The notes: generated by a model not told the origin, from the sequence alone. A stretch of DNA of 6,231 bases from Rhodocyclaceae bacterium (GCA_013821865.1 PNJM01000162.1:1-6231); one strand, 5' to 3'; positions 1-5,858 are shown, counted from the first letter of the stretch. Program-made: numbers and translations.

Positions 1-108
<108 letters not shown>

Positions 109-124
109 GCCGCCAAGACGCCGA

Positions 125-874
125 TCAGCTTGCGTCGCGCTTCTCTTCCAGCGAGGCTGCGGCGGTGATGCCGTCGAGGAGGGATTTGCCCTTCGGCGTC
201 AGGTACCAGCGGACGACGTTCTTGTCGTCCATCTTCGATTCGATGAGCCCCATGCCCTTCAGGGCGGCCAGTCGGGGAGCGACCTGGTCGCGCGGCAGTG
301 TGGTCCTGGCAGCAAGCCCGGTGAGGGCGCCGTAGATCGCATTGCCTTCGCTGACCGTGCGCATCAGTTCGATGTCGCCGTAGCTGACGGAGTTTCTCGG
401 CAGTTCCACGACGGATGCGGCGGCGGCTTCCTGCGGCTCGCTCTCCGGCGCCTTGGCGGCGCCCGGCGCGGACGCTGGGCGCTCGCTGCTCTCTTGCAGG
501 TGGCGCACGTCCTTGCGCACCAGCTCGACCTGGCGCATCAGCTGGACGGCGAGGTTCTCGAAGAAGCGGCGCGAGACGACGACATAAAGCAGGCAGAAGC
601 CGGCAAAGACGAACAGCTCGCTCGACTTCAGCCGCGTCGCTTCGAGCATGTGGCTCGAAATCATGTTGAGGAAGAGCGGAACGGTCAGCGAGGCGACGAT
701 GCCGAGCACCGCGTACTTGGTTGCCGTGCGCCAGGGCGCGGCGGAATCGCGCTCGTTCAGGAAGTAGTTGGCAATGCCGCCGAGGATGCCGGTGGCGACC
801 ATGATGCCGAGGATGAGGATCAGGTGGCCGTCGATGGCGCTTTCAGCCCCGGCGATCGAAGTTTGCAGTCCCAT
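125..874 (-). CDS. YEATS-associated three-helix membrane protein with C-terminal winged helix
   Basis: This is a 249-residue membrane protein. Three hydrophobic segments lie at about residues 17-38, 53-70 and 86-102. The conserved-looking core GILGGIANYFLN and SLTVPLFLNMISS matches my memory of proteins annotated 'YEATS-associated helix-containing protein' (YLATT type), which are thought to pair with prokaryotic YEATS domains in membrane signalling. A charged, probably coiled-coil helix (103-130) and an Ala/Pro/Glu-rich linker (131-160) follow. Residues 167-235 look like a winged helix: a helix ending LAALKGMGLIES, then a wing with WYLTPKGKSLLDG. That domain should face the cytoplasm and could bind DNA or protein. 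The ATG at 874 is preceded by AAGGGG at a 6-nt spacing. No YEATS-domain gene is visible in the window. The topology is clear. The family name is from memory and the regulatory role is inferred. Confidence 0.75.
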   Translation of the reverse strand: MGLQTSIAGAESAIDGHLILILGIMVATGILGGIANYFLNERDSAAPWRTATKYAVLGIVASLTVPLFLNMISSHMLEATRLKSSELFVFAGFCLLYVVVSRRFFENLAVQLMRQVELVRKDVRHLQESSERPASAPGAAKAPESEPQEAAAASVVELPRNSVSYGDIELMRTVSEGNAIYGALTGLAARTTLPRDQVAPRLAALKGMGLIESKMDDKNVVRWYLTPKGKSLLDGITAAASLEEKRDAS

Positions 875-955
875 ACGCGCCCCTTGTTAGCGTGATGGAA
901 CGATACTATGCCACAACCCCGGACAGGGTGAAATCGGTGCCTGCCCCGGGGCCGC

Positions 956-1243
956 TTATTTTGCCTGAGGCTTGGCAGTCTCCTTCGACAGCTGCTTGGC
1001 CTGGACCTTGTCGTTGAGGAACTGAACGGAAATGACTGTGCCGCCGTCCTTCCACGACGCCATGCCGCCGGATACCCCGGCGATGTTGACGCTGCTGGTC
1101 TCGGTCGGCTCGCCGAGGAGAGCAACGACCTCATTCTGCGTCATGCCGGTCTGGATGCGCTGGAAGTTCTCGGCGGAGACCTTCGAGCCGCAGGCGGTGA
1201 GCAGGAGGGCGGCGAGAACGATTCCCAGGGGCTGCAGGCGCAT
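956..1243 (-). CDS. Small BamE/SmpA-like outer-membrane lipoprotein
   Basis: This is a 95-residue predicted lipoprotein. The signal peptide MRLQPLGIVLAALLLTACGS has a short basic n-region, a hydrophobic core and the lipobox LTAC, with Cys18 as the lipidated residue. The mature part carries FQRIQTGMTQNEVVALLGEPTE (about 27-48). This is the hallmark helix-turn of SmpA/OmlA/BamE and BLIP-like folds, in which 'GMT..EV..LLG.P' precedes a small beta sheet (about 53-84, with SVNIAGV, TVISVQFLNDKV). It is shorter than BamE proper and lacks the BamE surface motifs I know, so it is a relative rather than the BAM subunit. It lies 11 nt downstream of the VOC gene and is probably co-transcribed with it. 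Ser at +2 after Cys favours outer-membrane sorting. Confidence 0.85.
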   Translation of the reverse strand: MRLQPLGIVLAALLLTACGSKVSAENFQRIQTGMTQNEVVALLGEPTETSSVNIAGVSGGMASWKDGGTVISVQFLNDKVQAKQLSKETAKPQAK

Positions 1244-1247
1244 GGAT

Positions 1248-1255
1248 CCTCCTTT
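1248..1255 (-). promoter_or_regulatory. Strong ribosome binding site deciding the lipoprotein start
   Basis: On the minus strand the sequence AAAGGAGG lies 4 nt before the ATG at 1243. An in-frame ATG at 1258 overlaps the VOC stop codon (ATGA) but would place this Shine-Dalgarno sequence inside the gene. Starting at 1243 also gives a normal lipoprotein signal, so 1243 is preferred. The overlap still suggests translational coupling to the VOC gene. Confidence 0.75.
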
Positions 1256-1677
1256 CATTTTGCGAAAAGCCGTCCGGGATCGCCGAAGGCCTTGAACTCC
1301 AGCGCATTGCCGAAGGGGTCCTTGAGGAACATGGTGGCCTGTTCTCCCGGCTGGCCCTGGAAGCGGATGCCGGGCTCGATGGCGAACTCCATGCCGGCGG
1401 CGCGGAAACGCTCGGCCAGGCGCTGCCATTCCTCCATCGGCAGCACCAGGCCGAAGTGGCGCACCGGCACCTGCTTGCCTTCCACCGTGTTGGTCGGATC
1501 GTCGGCGCCCATGCTCTTGACCAGGTGGGCGGCGATCTGGTGGCCGCGGAAGTTGAAGTCCACCCATTCGTCCGAGCTGCGCCCTTCCGGGCAGCCGAGG
1601 AACTTGCCGTAGAACTCCCGCGCGCGGGCGAGATCGGTGACGGGGAAGGCAAGGTGAAACGGGGGCAGGGGCGCCAT
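1255..1677 (-). CDS. VOC-superfamily (glyoxalase/dioxygenase-fold) protein
   Basis: This 140-residue protein contains both beta-alpha-beta-beta-beta halves of the vicinal-oxygen-chelate fold. Half one runs from [20 protein letters not shown] (7-26) with its helix to the strand around GHQIAAHLV (45-53). Half two runs from [20 protein letters not shown] (72-91) to [17 protein letters not shown] (115-131). Candidate metal ligands sit at the usual places: His8, His51 or a neighbour, His74 and Glu127. The [10 protein letters not shown] ending is typical of this superfamily, so metal-dependent catalysis on a small molecule is plausible. The substrate cannot be deduced. The ATG at 1677 follows TGAGGAG at a good spacing. 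The lipoprotein gene follows directly, and the membrane-protein gene copy A ends 68 nt upstream. Confidence 0.88.
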   Translation of the reverse strand: MAPLPPFHLAFPVTDLARAREFYGKFLGCPEGRSSDEWVDFNFRGHQIAAHLVKSMGADDPTNTVEGKQVPVRHFGLVLPMEEWQRLAERFRAAGMEFAIEPGIRFQGQPGEQATMFLKDPFGNALEFKAFGDPGRLFAK

Positions 1678-1745
1678 GCGATTCTCCTCAGGGTGTTTGC
1701 CCTCCCGCTCTGTGGCGGGACGGGCCAGCTAGTGTGCCATAGACC

Positions 1746-2675
1746 CTAAGCCGTTGCCACCGGCCAGGGAATCGGATCCCCGTCTTCCATGGCAGCCTCT
1801 CTTGGCGGAAAAGGCTCGCGATGAATTTCCCGGCCATCGCTCCCGCGGGTGATCAGTTCATCGGTGTCGAGGTTGTATTCCGGGTTCTGCGGGTCGTTCC
1901 ACTGATTCAGGAAGTAAGTGTAGAAGGCCGGGAAAAATCCGCGGTTTGGCTTGCTCGCCTGAAGCTCGAAGACATACTCCGGGTTCTGCTCGAAGCTGCG
2001 TCCGTCGTGGCAGCAGCGGACCCAGGCATGCTCGCCGGTGAAGACCAGCTTCCAGAAGGGGGAATCGTCGTAGAGCTTCAGGTCGGCCTTCTTCCCTTCC
2101 GCCCGCAGGCGCTTGAGGCAGGCGATGCTCGCCTCCAGCTCGCGGCGAAACCGGGCGAGCGTGCCGGCCGGATCGGCATGCGCGCTGGCATAGCCGGCCG
2201 CGGCCTCGTTGTAAGGGTTCATGAGCATGACGCGGATCTCGTAGCACTCCTTCAGCGCGTGATTCAGGGGAGCGTTGCTTGCCGCGAACGTCCCATAACC
2301 TGTGATGGACAGGATCGCGACGTCGCGCTTCCAGGGCACGGCGCGAAGCAAGTCCCGTCCCAGCAGCCGCGACAGCCAATCGCTGGTTTCGCGCACATGC
2401 ACCAGGGAGGCGATCGTGCTCATGTGTGCCCGGCTGCGGTAGTGCCAGGTCAACTTGGCCAGGTTGAACAGCAGCACCAGCAGGCCGGCAAATCCGATCT
2501 CGGTGAGCAGCAGCATCTGGGAATCGTCCTGAACCATCGGCCACCACGAGTACAGGATGTATTGCGCGACGTCCGGCAGCGCGAACGCGATCCCCACGGC
2601 GAGCAGGGTGATGACGATGTGCGCCAACACATGGCGTAGGCTGTCCGACAGATGGTCGGAGGGCATTTTAAACAT
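1746..2675 (-). CDS. Two-helix membrane protein with large conserved soluble domain (paralogue copy A)
   Basis: This is a 309-residue protein of a family I cannot name. Two transmembrane helices lie at about 17-36 and 54-76. They are separated by the conserved loop ILYSWWPMVQDDSQ, so both ends should face the same side, probably the cytoplasm. The soluble domain (80-290) carries WKRD (115-118), TGYGTF (125-130), CYEIRVMLMNPY (144-155), KLYDDSPFWKLVFTGEHAWV (200-219) and FFPAFYTYFLNQWND (247-261). The pattern of a 'VRVLL-NP' strand followed by a 'LY...P' strand recalls degenerate phospholipase-D-like folds, but no canonical HxKxxxxD motif is present, so that comparison is tentative. The start at ATG 2675 is supported by AAGGAG 5 nt upstream. 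Copy B (4904-5845) matches it along almost its whole length, with well over half the residues identical by eye. Confidence 0.85.
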   Translation of the reverse strand: MFKMPSDHLSDSLRHVLAHIVITLLAVGIAFALPDVAQYILYSWWPMVQDDSQMLLLTEIGFAGLLVLLFNLAKLTWHYRSRAHMSTIASLVHVRETSDWLSRLLGRDLLRAVPWKRDVAILSITGYGTFAASNAPLNHALKECYEIRVMLMNPYNEAAAGYASAHADPAGTLARFRRELEASIACLKRLRAEGKKADLKLYDDSPFWKLVFTGEHAWVRCCHDGRSFEQNPEYVFELQASKPNRGFFPAFYTYFLNQWNDPQNPEYNLDTDELITRGSDGREIHREPFPPREAAMEDGDPIPWPVATA

Positions 2676-2807
2676 GGAGACTCCTTCCCGTAGGACGTTG
2701 CATCTGACAAGGCGTGCGGCGGCTCTTCGGCGGCGCGGGAAATGCAGGCCGCCGGTCGCGGGGCTACCCCCGGCACGGCCGGAAATAGAATGCGGAAATT
2801 AATAGGA

Positions 2808-2835
2808 ATCCTCCAGGCGCATGCGCCTGGAGGAT
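2808..2835 (-). terminator. Perfect 28-bp palindrome, likely terminator of the BON gene
   Basis: The stretch is a perfect inverted repeat centred on AT (2821-2822), with 14-bp arms built around CCTCCAGGCGC. It starts 10 nt after the BON stop codon (2846). On the minus strand it is followed by TTCCTATTAATTT, a moderately T-rich tail, whereas the + strand side has no T-run. It should therefore act mainly on minus-strand transcripts. It separates the BON gene from copy A. The tight palindrome would need to open a few central bases to form the loop. Confidence 0.75.
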
Positions 2836-2845
2836 GTTTGCCATG

Positions 2846-3151
2846 CTACTTGAGACGGATATCGTTGGTGACGCTCTTGACGCCGGGCACTCCGCTGGCA
2901 ATTGTGACGGCCCGCGCCCTTTCTTCCGCGGTGCCGGCAAAGCCGCTGAGCTGCACCTTGCCTTTGAAGGTTTCCACGTTGATGTTCAGTCCGCTTACCT
3001 GCTTGTCCTGCAGCAGTGCCGTCTTGACCTTGCTGGTAATTGCCGTGTCGTCGATGTATTCGCCAGTGCTCTCGCGTGTCGTCGTACCGGCGCAAGCGCC
3101 GAGGAGCATTGCGGACGAAACCATGAGGAACTGCCTGCGGATCATTTGCAT
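2846..3151 (-). CDS. BON-domain lipoprotein (OsmY/DolP-like single domain)
   Basis: This is a 101-residue predicted lipoprotein. The signal MQMIRRQFLMVSSAMLLGAC has two arginines, a hydrophobic core and the lipobox LGAC, with Cys20 lipidated. After a Thr-rich spacer, a single BON domain fills residues 33-101: DDTAITSKVKTALLQD, then the strand LNINVETFKGKVQLSGF, a helix with EERARAVTIAS, and the closing strand GVKSVTNDIRLK. BON domains bind phospholipid or maintain the envelope in proteins such as OsmY and DolP (YraP). The start is open: ATG 3151 has GGAG 15 nt upstream, while an in-frame TTG at 3160 sits at the ideal 6-nt spacing from the same GGAG and would add three residues. A strong terminator follows the gene. 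It is probably periplasm-facing and stress-related, by family analogy only. Confidence 0.9.
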   Translation of the reverse strand: MQMIRRQFLMVSSAMLLGACAGTTTRESTGEYIDDTAITSKVKTALLQDKQVSGLNINVETFKGKVQLSGFAGTAEERARAVTIASGVPGVKSVTNDIRLK

Positions 3152-3375
3152 CGATTTCAATGGACACTCCGTTTGCTGTTTATGGACCTCCAAGGCAGGC
3201 AACATCCATGCCATTTTTTTGAAAGGTCTTGGAAAACAGTTAAGTAGTGAATGTGGCGCGTTGCCTAGCCAGGCCGGTTTTGTCGGGTTTGGGGGACACG
3301 TTTCTGCCGGCAGGGTTTTTATGTCGTTGTTTTGCGGCGGATGAGGGGTGTCGCGAAAAAGCGACAAATGATGCG

Positions 3376-3524
3376 CTAAGCCGCAGCGGCTGCACCCGGC
3401 CAGGGAATCACATAGAACAGCACGGCGAAGAAATGCAGTGCGCTGCCGGCCAGCACGAATCCGTGCCATGCGTGGCGCTGCTGGCGATCTCCTCGCGCAG
3501 GGTGTATCGGGGCAGGGCGGACAT
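3376..3524 (-). pseudogene. Hemolysin III (PAQR-family) gene with its middle deleted
   Basis: The remnant keeps both ends of a hemolysin III/YqfA-type membrane protein and has lost everything between. From ATG 3524, preceded by AAGGA at a 6-nt spacing, the frame reads MSALPRYTLREEIASSATHG. This matches the family N-terminus 'YSLAEEIANSVTHG', which leads into the first helix. In another frame the sequence then reads WHGFVLAGSALHFFAVLFYV, followed by IPWPGAAAAA and the stop at 3376-3378. This matches the family's last transmembrane helix. An intact member is about 210-220 residues, so roughly 170 codons are missing. The start frame now ends at 3408 after 38 codons and cannot give a functional protein. 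The junction lies within about 3463-3474. The family calls come from recognising both conserved ends. Confidence 0.8.
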
Positions 3525-3582
3525 GGGATCCTTCAGTCGAGCAATCTATTTAAAAAATATATTCCGATTGCCTCGTCATGAT

Positions 3583-3635
3583 TAGGGCCTGTTGACATTC
3601 ATTTGGTCCGATCAAATGAATGTCAACAGGCCCTA
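3583..3635. repeat. Perfect 22-bp inverted repeat with 9-nt centre (fold-back element)
   Basis: The left arm (3583-3604) begins TAGGGCCTGTTGACATTC. The right arm (3614-3635) is its exact reverse complement, with a 9-nt centre (3605-3613) that allows two or three further pairs including one G-U. The arms end in TA on both sides, which would fit a transposon that duplicates TA, and the GGGCCTGTTGAC terminus looks like an insertion-sequence end (IS5-like, a guess from memory). No transposase is present and no longer flanking duplication is visible. It could be a tiny MITE, two IS ends joined after loss of the body, or a strong bidirectional hairpin. It lies between the hemolysin III relic and a short ORF. 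Confidence 0.85.
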
Positions 3636-3817
3636 GTGGGAACCCCCCAGTTTCCGGCGGGGCAGTCCGGGGCCTGCGCACGCACGCCGAGTGGAGGCGG
3701 AAGGCACGTGCGCTGCAGGGCGACGGCATCAAGCTGGCGACAGAGGCCGGCATAGACATCCTGCTCTACTGGAAAGGCGACGGCTATGCGGTATTCTGGC
3801 CCGACGAGGAACCGTGA
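3620..3817 (+). CDS. Short hypothetical ORF starting inside the fold-back repeat, possibly a truncated gene
   Basis: The open frame has 65 codons. Its only in-frame ATG (3620) lies in the right arm of the inverted repeat, and the first 18 or so residues (Pro/Gly/Ser-rich) look unlike a natural N-terminus. From about residue 19 the sequence looks like real protein: HAEWRRKARALQGDGIKLAT, an amphipathic helix, followed by GIDILLYWKGDGYAVFWPDE. I recognise no family. No Shine-Dalgarno sequence precedes the ATG. The best reading is the 3' part of a gene whose 5' end was lost or replaced when the repeat arrived. A small genuine gene starting at a rare CTG near 3674 is an alternative. Confidence 0.35.
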   Translation: MSTGPSGNPPVSGGAVRGLRTHAEWRRKARALQGDGIKLATEAGIDILLYWKGDGYAVFWPDEEP

Positions 3818-3853
3818 CCGCCTGCGGGCCGCCGTGTTGCGGAGAATGACTTT

Positions 3854-3999
3854 TCAACCGGTGTACATGTAGTCCCGCGTCAGCGGCAGGGGATTCGTGC
3901 CAGGGCCGCCTCGCGGCCGTTCCAGAGCCGCAGCCGCAGCGGCACGTCGTGACGGCCCATGCGGGCGATGAAGTCGTCGAAACGTCTCTGCCAGAACAT
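3854..3999 (-). pseudogene. Cyclopropane-fatty-acid-synthase-like methyltransferase gene with its middle deleted
   Basis: From ATG 3999, preceded by GAGGAGG, the frame reads MFWQRRFDDFIARMGRHDVP and then LRLRLWNGREAAL. This resembles the N-terminal lead-in of the CFA-synthase class of SAM-dependent methyltransferases. That frame stops at 3880 after 39 codons. A second frame across the same DNA reads GTNPLPLTRDYMYTG and stops at 3854-3856. I associate a '...LP(L/W)TRDYMY' tail with the same class, though less firmly. If both ends belong to one gene, more than 300 codons have been removed from the usual length of about 400. The strong ribosome site shows the start was once used. The alternative is a genuine 39-residue peptide gene, which I consider unlikely. 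The family assignment is moderate for the N-terminus and weak for the C-terminus. Confidence 0.5.
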
Positions 4000-4069
4000 G
4001 CCCCCACCTCCTCGCGACAGTATGGTCGGCGAATATGGCGCTTCCGGCTTCCGGTTCGGGGGGCCGGCG

Positions 4070-4098
4070 ATGACTGCATTTGCGTCTAGGCTTATATT
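4070..4098 (+). promoter_or_regulatory. Probable sigma70-type promoter of the LolA-like gene
   Basis: ATGACT (4070-4075, 4 of 6 to the -35 consensus) and TATATT (4093-4098, 5 of 6 to the -10 consensus) are 17 nt apart. They sit in a local AT-richer patch 34 nt before the ATG at 4132. The placement fits a short leader carrying AAGGTGG as the ribosome site. This is a visual match only. Confidence 0.5.
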
Positions 4099-4131
4099 AC
4101 CGCATGAAACGAGCATGCAAAAAGGTGGGAT

Positions 4132-4881
4132 ATGGCCGGGCATGACTTCCATGCAATCCTGGACGCGATCATTGCCGCGCACGGTGGAGCGGCATTCTGG
4201 CGCGAACTGGGCGGGTTGGAAGCCCGATTGTCAGCTTCCGGCTTTCTCTTCTCGGCCAAGGGCCGTCCGGTGCTGCGTCATGCGCACATGTGGGCTTCGA
4301 CCACCGACCCGCGCTTCGTCTTTTACGACTACCCTCGGCCGGGCTGGCGCGGCGAGCTGATCGGCGACGCCGAGGTGCGCATCCTCGACGCCGACGGCTG
4401 CGTCATGGCCCGGCGAGAGCGCCCGCGCGCGGCATTCCGCGGCCTGCGCCGGCAGTTTCGCTGGGACGAGCTGGATTTCCTCTACTTCGGCGGTTACGCC
4501 ACCTGGAACTACCTGACGACGCCGTTCATTTTCCTGCGCCCGGGCTTTTCCTTCGAGCTGCTGCCGCCCGTTCAGGGGCCGCAGGGGGAAATCACGCGCC
4601 TGCGCGCCACCTTCCCGCCGGACATCCCCACGCACAGCCGCACGCAGGTCTTTTACTTCGATGAGCAACGGTTATTGACGCGGCTGGACTACACTGCCGA
4701 GGTGGTCGGCGGCTGGGCGCGCGCGGCGCATTTGTGCGAGGACTACCACGACTTCGGCGGCCTCAAGGCGCCGACCCGCCGACGCGTCTGGCCGCTGTTC
4801 ATCGGCGACAAGCCGATGCGGTTCCCGAATCTGGTGGCCCTGGATATCGACGATATCCGGCCGCAGCGGATCGCCTCCTGA
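4132..4881 (+). CDS. Hypothetical protein with probable LolA-like fold
   Basis: This 249-residue protein has no signal peptide or membrane helix. It opens with a helix containing DAIIAAHGGAAFWRELGGLE (11-30), then alternating strands such as LSASGFLFSA (33-42) and RFVFYDYPRPGWRGELI (61-77). The second half has FPPDIPTHSRTQVFYFD (161-177), LLTRLDYTAEVVGGWARAAH (181-200) and DYHDFGGLKAPTRRRVWPLF (204-223). An 'AHGG...W..L..L.A..S' opening, a 'D...LL.RLDY' strand and 'Y.DFGGLK.PTRR' are what I expect of the large group of uncharacterised proteins related in fold to LolA-type lipoprotein carriers, although this one appears cytoplasmic. The start at 4132 has AAGGTGG upstream. It is the only clearly intact + strand gene here and converges on copy B with 22 nt between stops. 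Ligand and role are unknown. Confidence 0.8.
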   Translation: MAGHDFHAILDAIIAAHGGAAFWRELGGLEARLSASGFLFSAKGRPVLRHAHMWASTTDPRFVFYDYPRPGWRGELIGDAEVRILDADGCVMARRERPRAAFRGLRRQFRWDELDFLYFGGYATWNYLTTPFIFLRPGFSFELLPPVQGPQGEITRLRATFPPDIPTHSRTQVFYFDEQRLLTRLDYTAEVVGGWARAAHLCEDYHDFGGLKAPTRRRVWPLFIGDKPMRFPNLVALDIDDIRPQRIAS

Positions 4882-4903
4882 GGGAGCGGAAAACGACCCG
4901 GAG

Positions 4904-5845
4904 TCAGCCCGGAATTCCCATGGCACCGTCGGGTGCCACGTCCGCCGCCAGGGCAAGCGGCAGTTGCCGCGACGGGAACGGCTCGCGGCGGATTTCCTGA
5001 CCCCCCTTGTTGCGATAGATGAGTTCGTTGCTCTCGAAATTGTATTCGGGATGCCGCTGATCGTTCCACTGGTTCAGGAAGTAGGTGTAGAAGGCGGGGA
5101 AGAATCCGCGCATCGGCTTGTCCGGTTGCAGCGCGAAAACATACTCCGGGAAGACCTGCGCCCCGTGGTTGTCGTGGCAGTACCGCACCCACGCGTGTTC
5201 GCCGGTGAACACGAGCTTCCAGAAAGGCGCTTCCGAGTAGAGCTTGAGCGAGACCTTCTTGCCGCTGGCGTGCAGCCGCGCAAGAAAATCGATGCTGGTT
5301 TCCAGCTCGTTGCGGTAGTCGGCCAGCGTCTCCTCGGGGTTGCCGCGCGAGGCGGCGTGCGAGCGCGCCCCATCGCTGTAGGGATTCATCAGCATGACGC
5401 GGATCTCGTAGCATGCCTCGAGCAAGCGGCGCAGTTCCGCGTCCTGCGCCGTAAAGGTGTCGTAGCCAGTCACGGCCATGACCATCACGTCGCGTTTCCA
5501 CGGCACGTCGCGCACGAGGCTGCGCCCCGCCAGGCGCGAAAGCCAGCCGCGGTGCTCGCGCGCGTGCACAAGCGCGGCAAGGGTGTTGATGCGGGCCTTG
5601 CGGCGGTATTCCAGGGTGAGCGTCAGCGCGTTGAAGAGCAGCACCAGCACGCCGGCAAACACGATCTCCGTGAGCAGCAGCAACTGCGAATCGTCCTGCA
5701 CTGCCGGCCACCACTGGTAGAGGATGTACCGCGCCAGCTCCGGCAAAGTGAAGGCAAACCCGACCGCCAGCAGCGTGACCAGCGTGTGAACGAGGAGGTG
5801 CCGCAGCGCGTTCCAGGCATCGGGCGTGTGGAGGGCGAGTCGCAC
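4904..5845 (-). CDS. Two-helix membrane protein with large conserved soluble domain (paralogue copy B)
   Basis: This is the second member of the family seen at 1746-2675, at 313 residues from a GTG at 5845. Helices lie at about 18-38 and 56-78 around ILYQWWPAVQDDSQ. The soluble domain repeats every motif of copy A: WKRD, TGYDTF, CYEIRVMLMNPY, KLYSEAPFWKLVFTGEHAWV, YCHD and FFPAFYTYFLNQWND. The C-terminal tails after REPFP diverge. The open frame extends to a GTG at 5923, but that start would overlap the upstream lipoprotein gene by 65 nt and add 26 Pro/Ser-rich residues with no counterpart in copy A. GTG 5845 aligns with copy A's start and leaves a 13-nt gap after the lipoprotein stop, although its Shine-Dalgarno is poor and coupling is likely. 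It probably forms an operon with the lipoprotein gene. The function is unknown, and the phospholipase-D-like resemblance is tentative. Confidence 0.83.
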   Translation of the reverse strand: MRLALHTPDAWNALRHLLVHTLVTLLAVGFAFTLPELARYILYQWWPAVQDDSQLLLLTEIVFAGVLVLLFNALTLTLEYRRKARINTLAALVHAREHRGWLSRLAGRSLVRDVPWKRDVMVMAVTGYDTFTAQDAELRRLLEACYEIRVMLMNPYSDGARSHAASRGNPEETLADYRNELETSIDFLARLHASGKKVSLKLYSEAPFWKLVFTGEHAWVRYCHDNHGAQVFPEYVFALQPDKPMRGFFPAFYTYFLNQWNDQRHPEYNFESNELIYRNKGGQEIRREPFPSRQLPLALAADVAPDGAMGIPG

Positions 5846-5858
5846 GGGATCGGCGCGG

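Noticed and set aside
943..952. GC-rich palindrome GCCCCGGGGC after the BamE-like lipoprotein gene
   Set aside because: It is a 10-bp self-complementary run with no loop or T-tail, and is common by chance at this GC content.
875..955. Possible promoter for the YEATS-associated gene (CATAGT as -10)
   Set aside because: The best -35 at correct spacing matches consensus poorly, so I do not list it as a feature.
1703..1720. Small hairpin (6-bp arms, TCCCGC/GCGGGA) between copy A and the VOC gene
   Set aside because: The stem is short and no T-run follows on the minus strand. It is too weak to call a terminator.
1821..2639. Long + strand open frame of 272 codons
   Set aside because: It is antisense to copy A, which is supported by a conserved paralogue. 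The + translation has no recognisable feature.
3349..3366. Hairpin TGTCGC/GCGACA with an A/T loop after the hemolysin III relic
   Set aside because: It is placed like a terminator, but the T-run is in the loop rather than after the stem, and the stem is only 6 bp.
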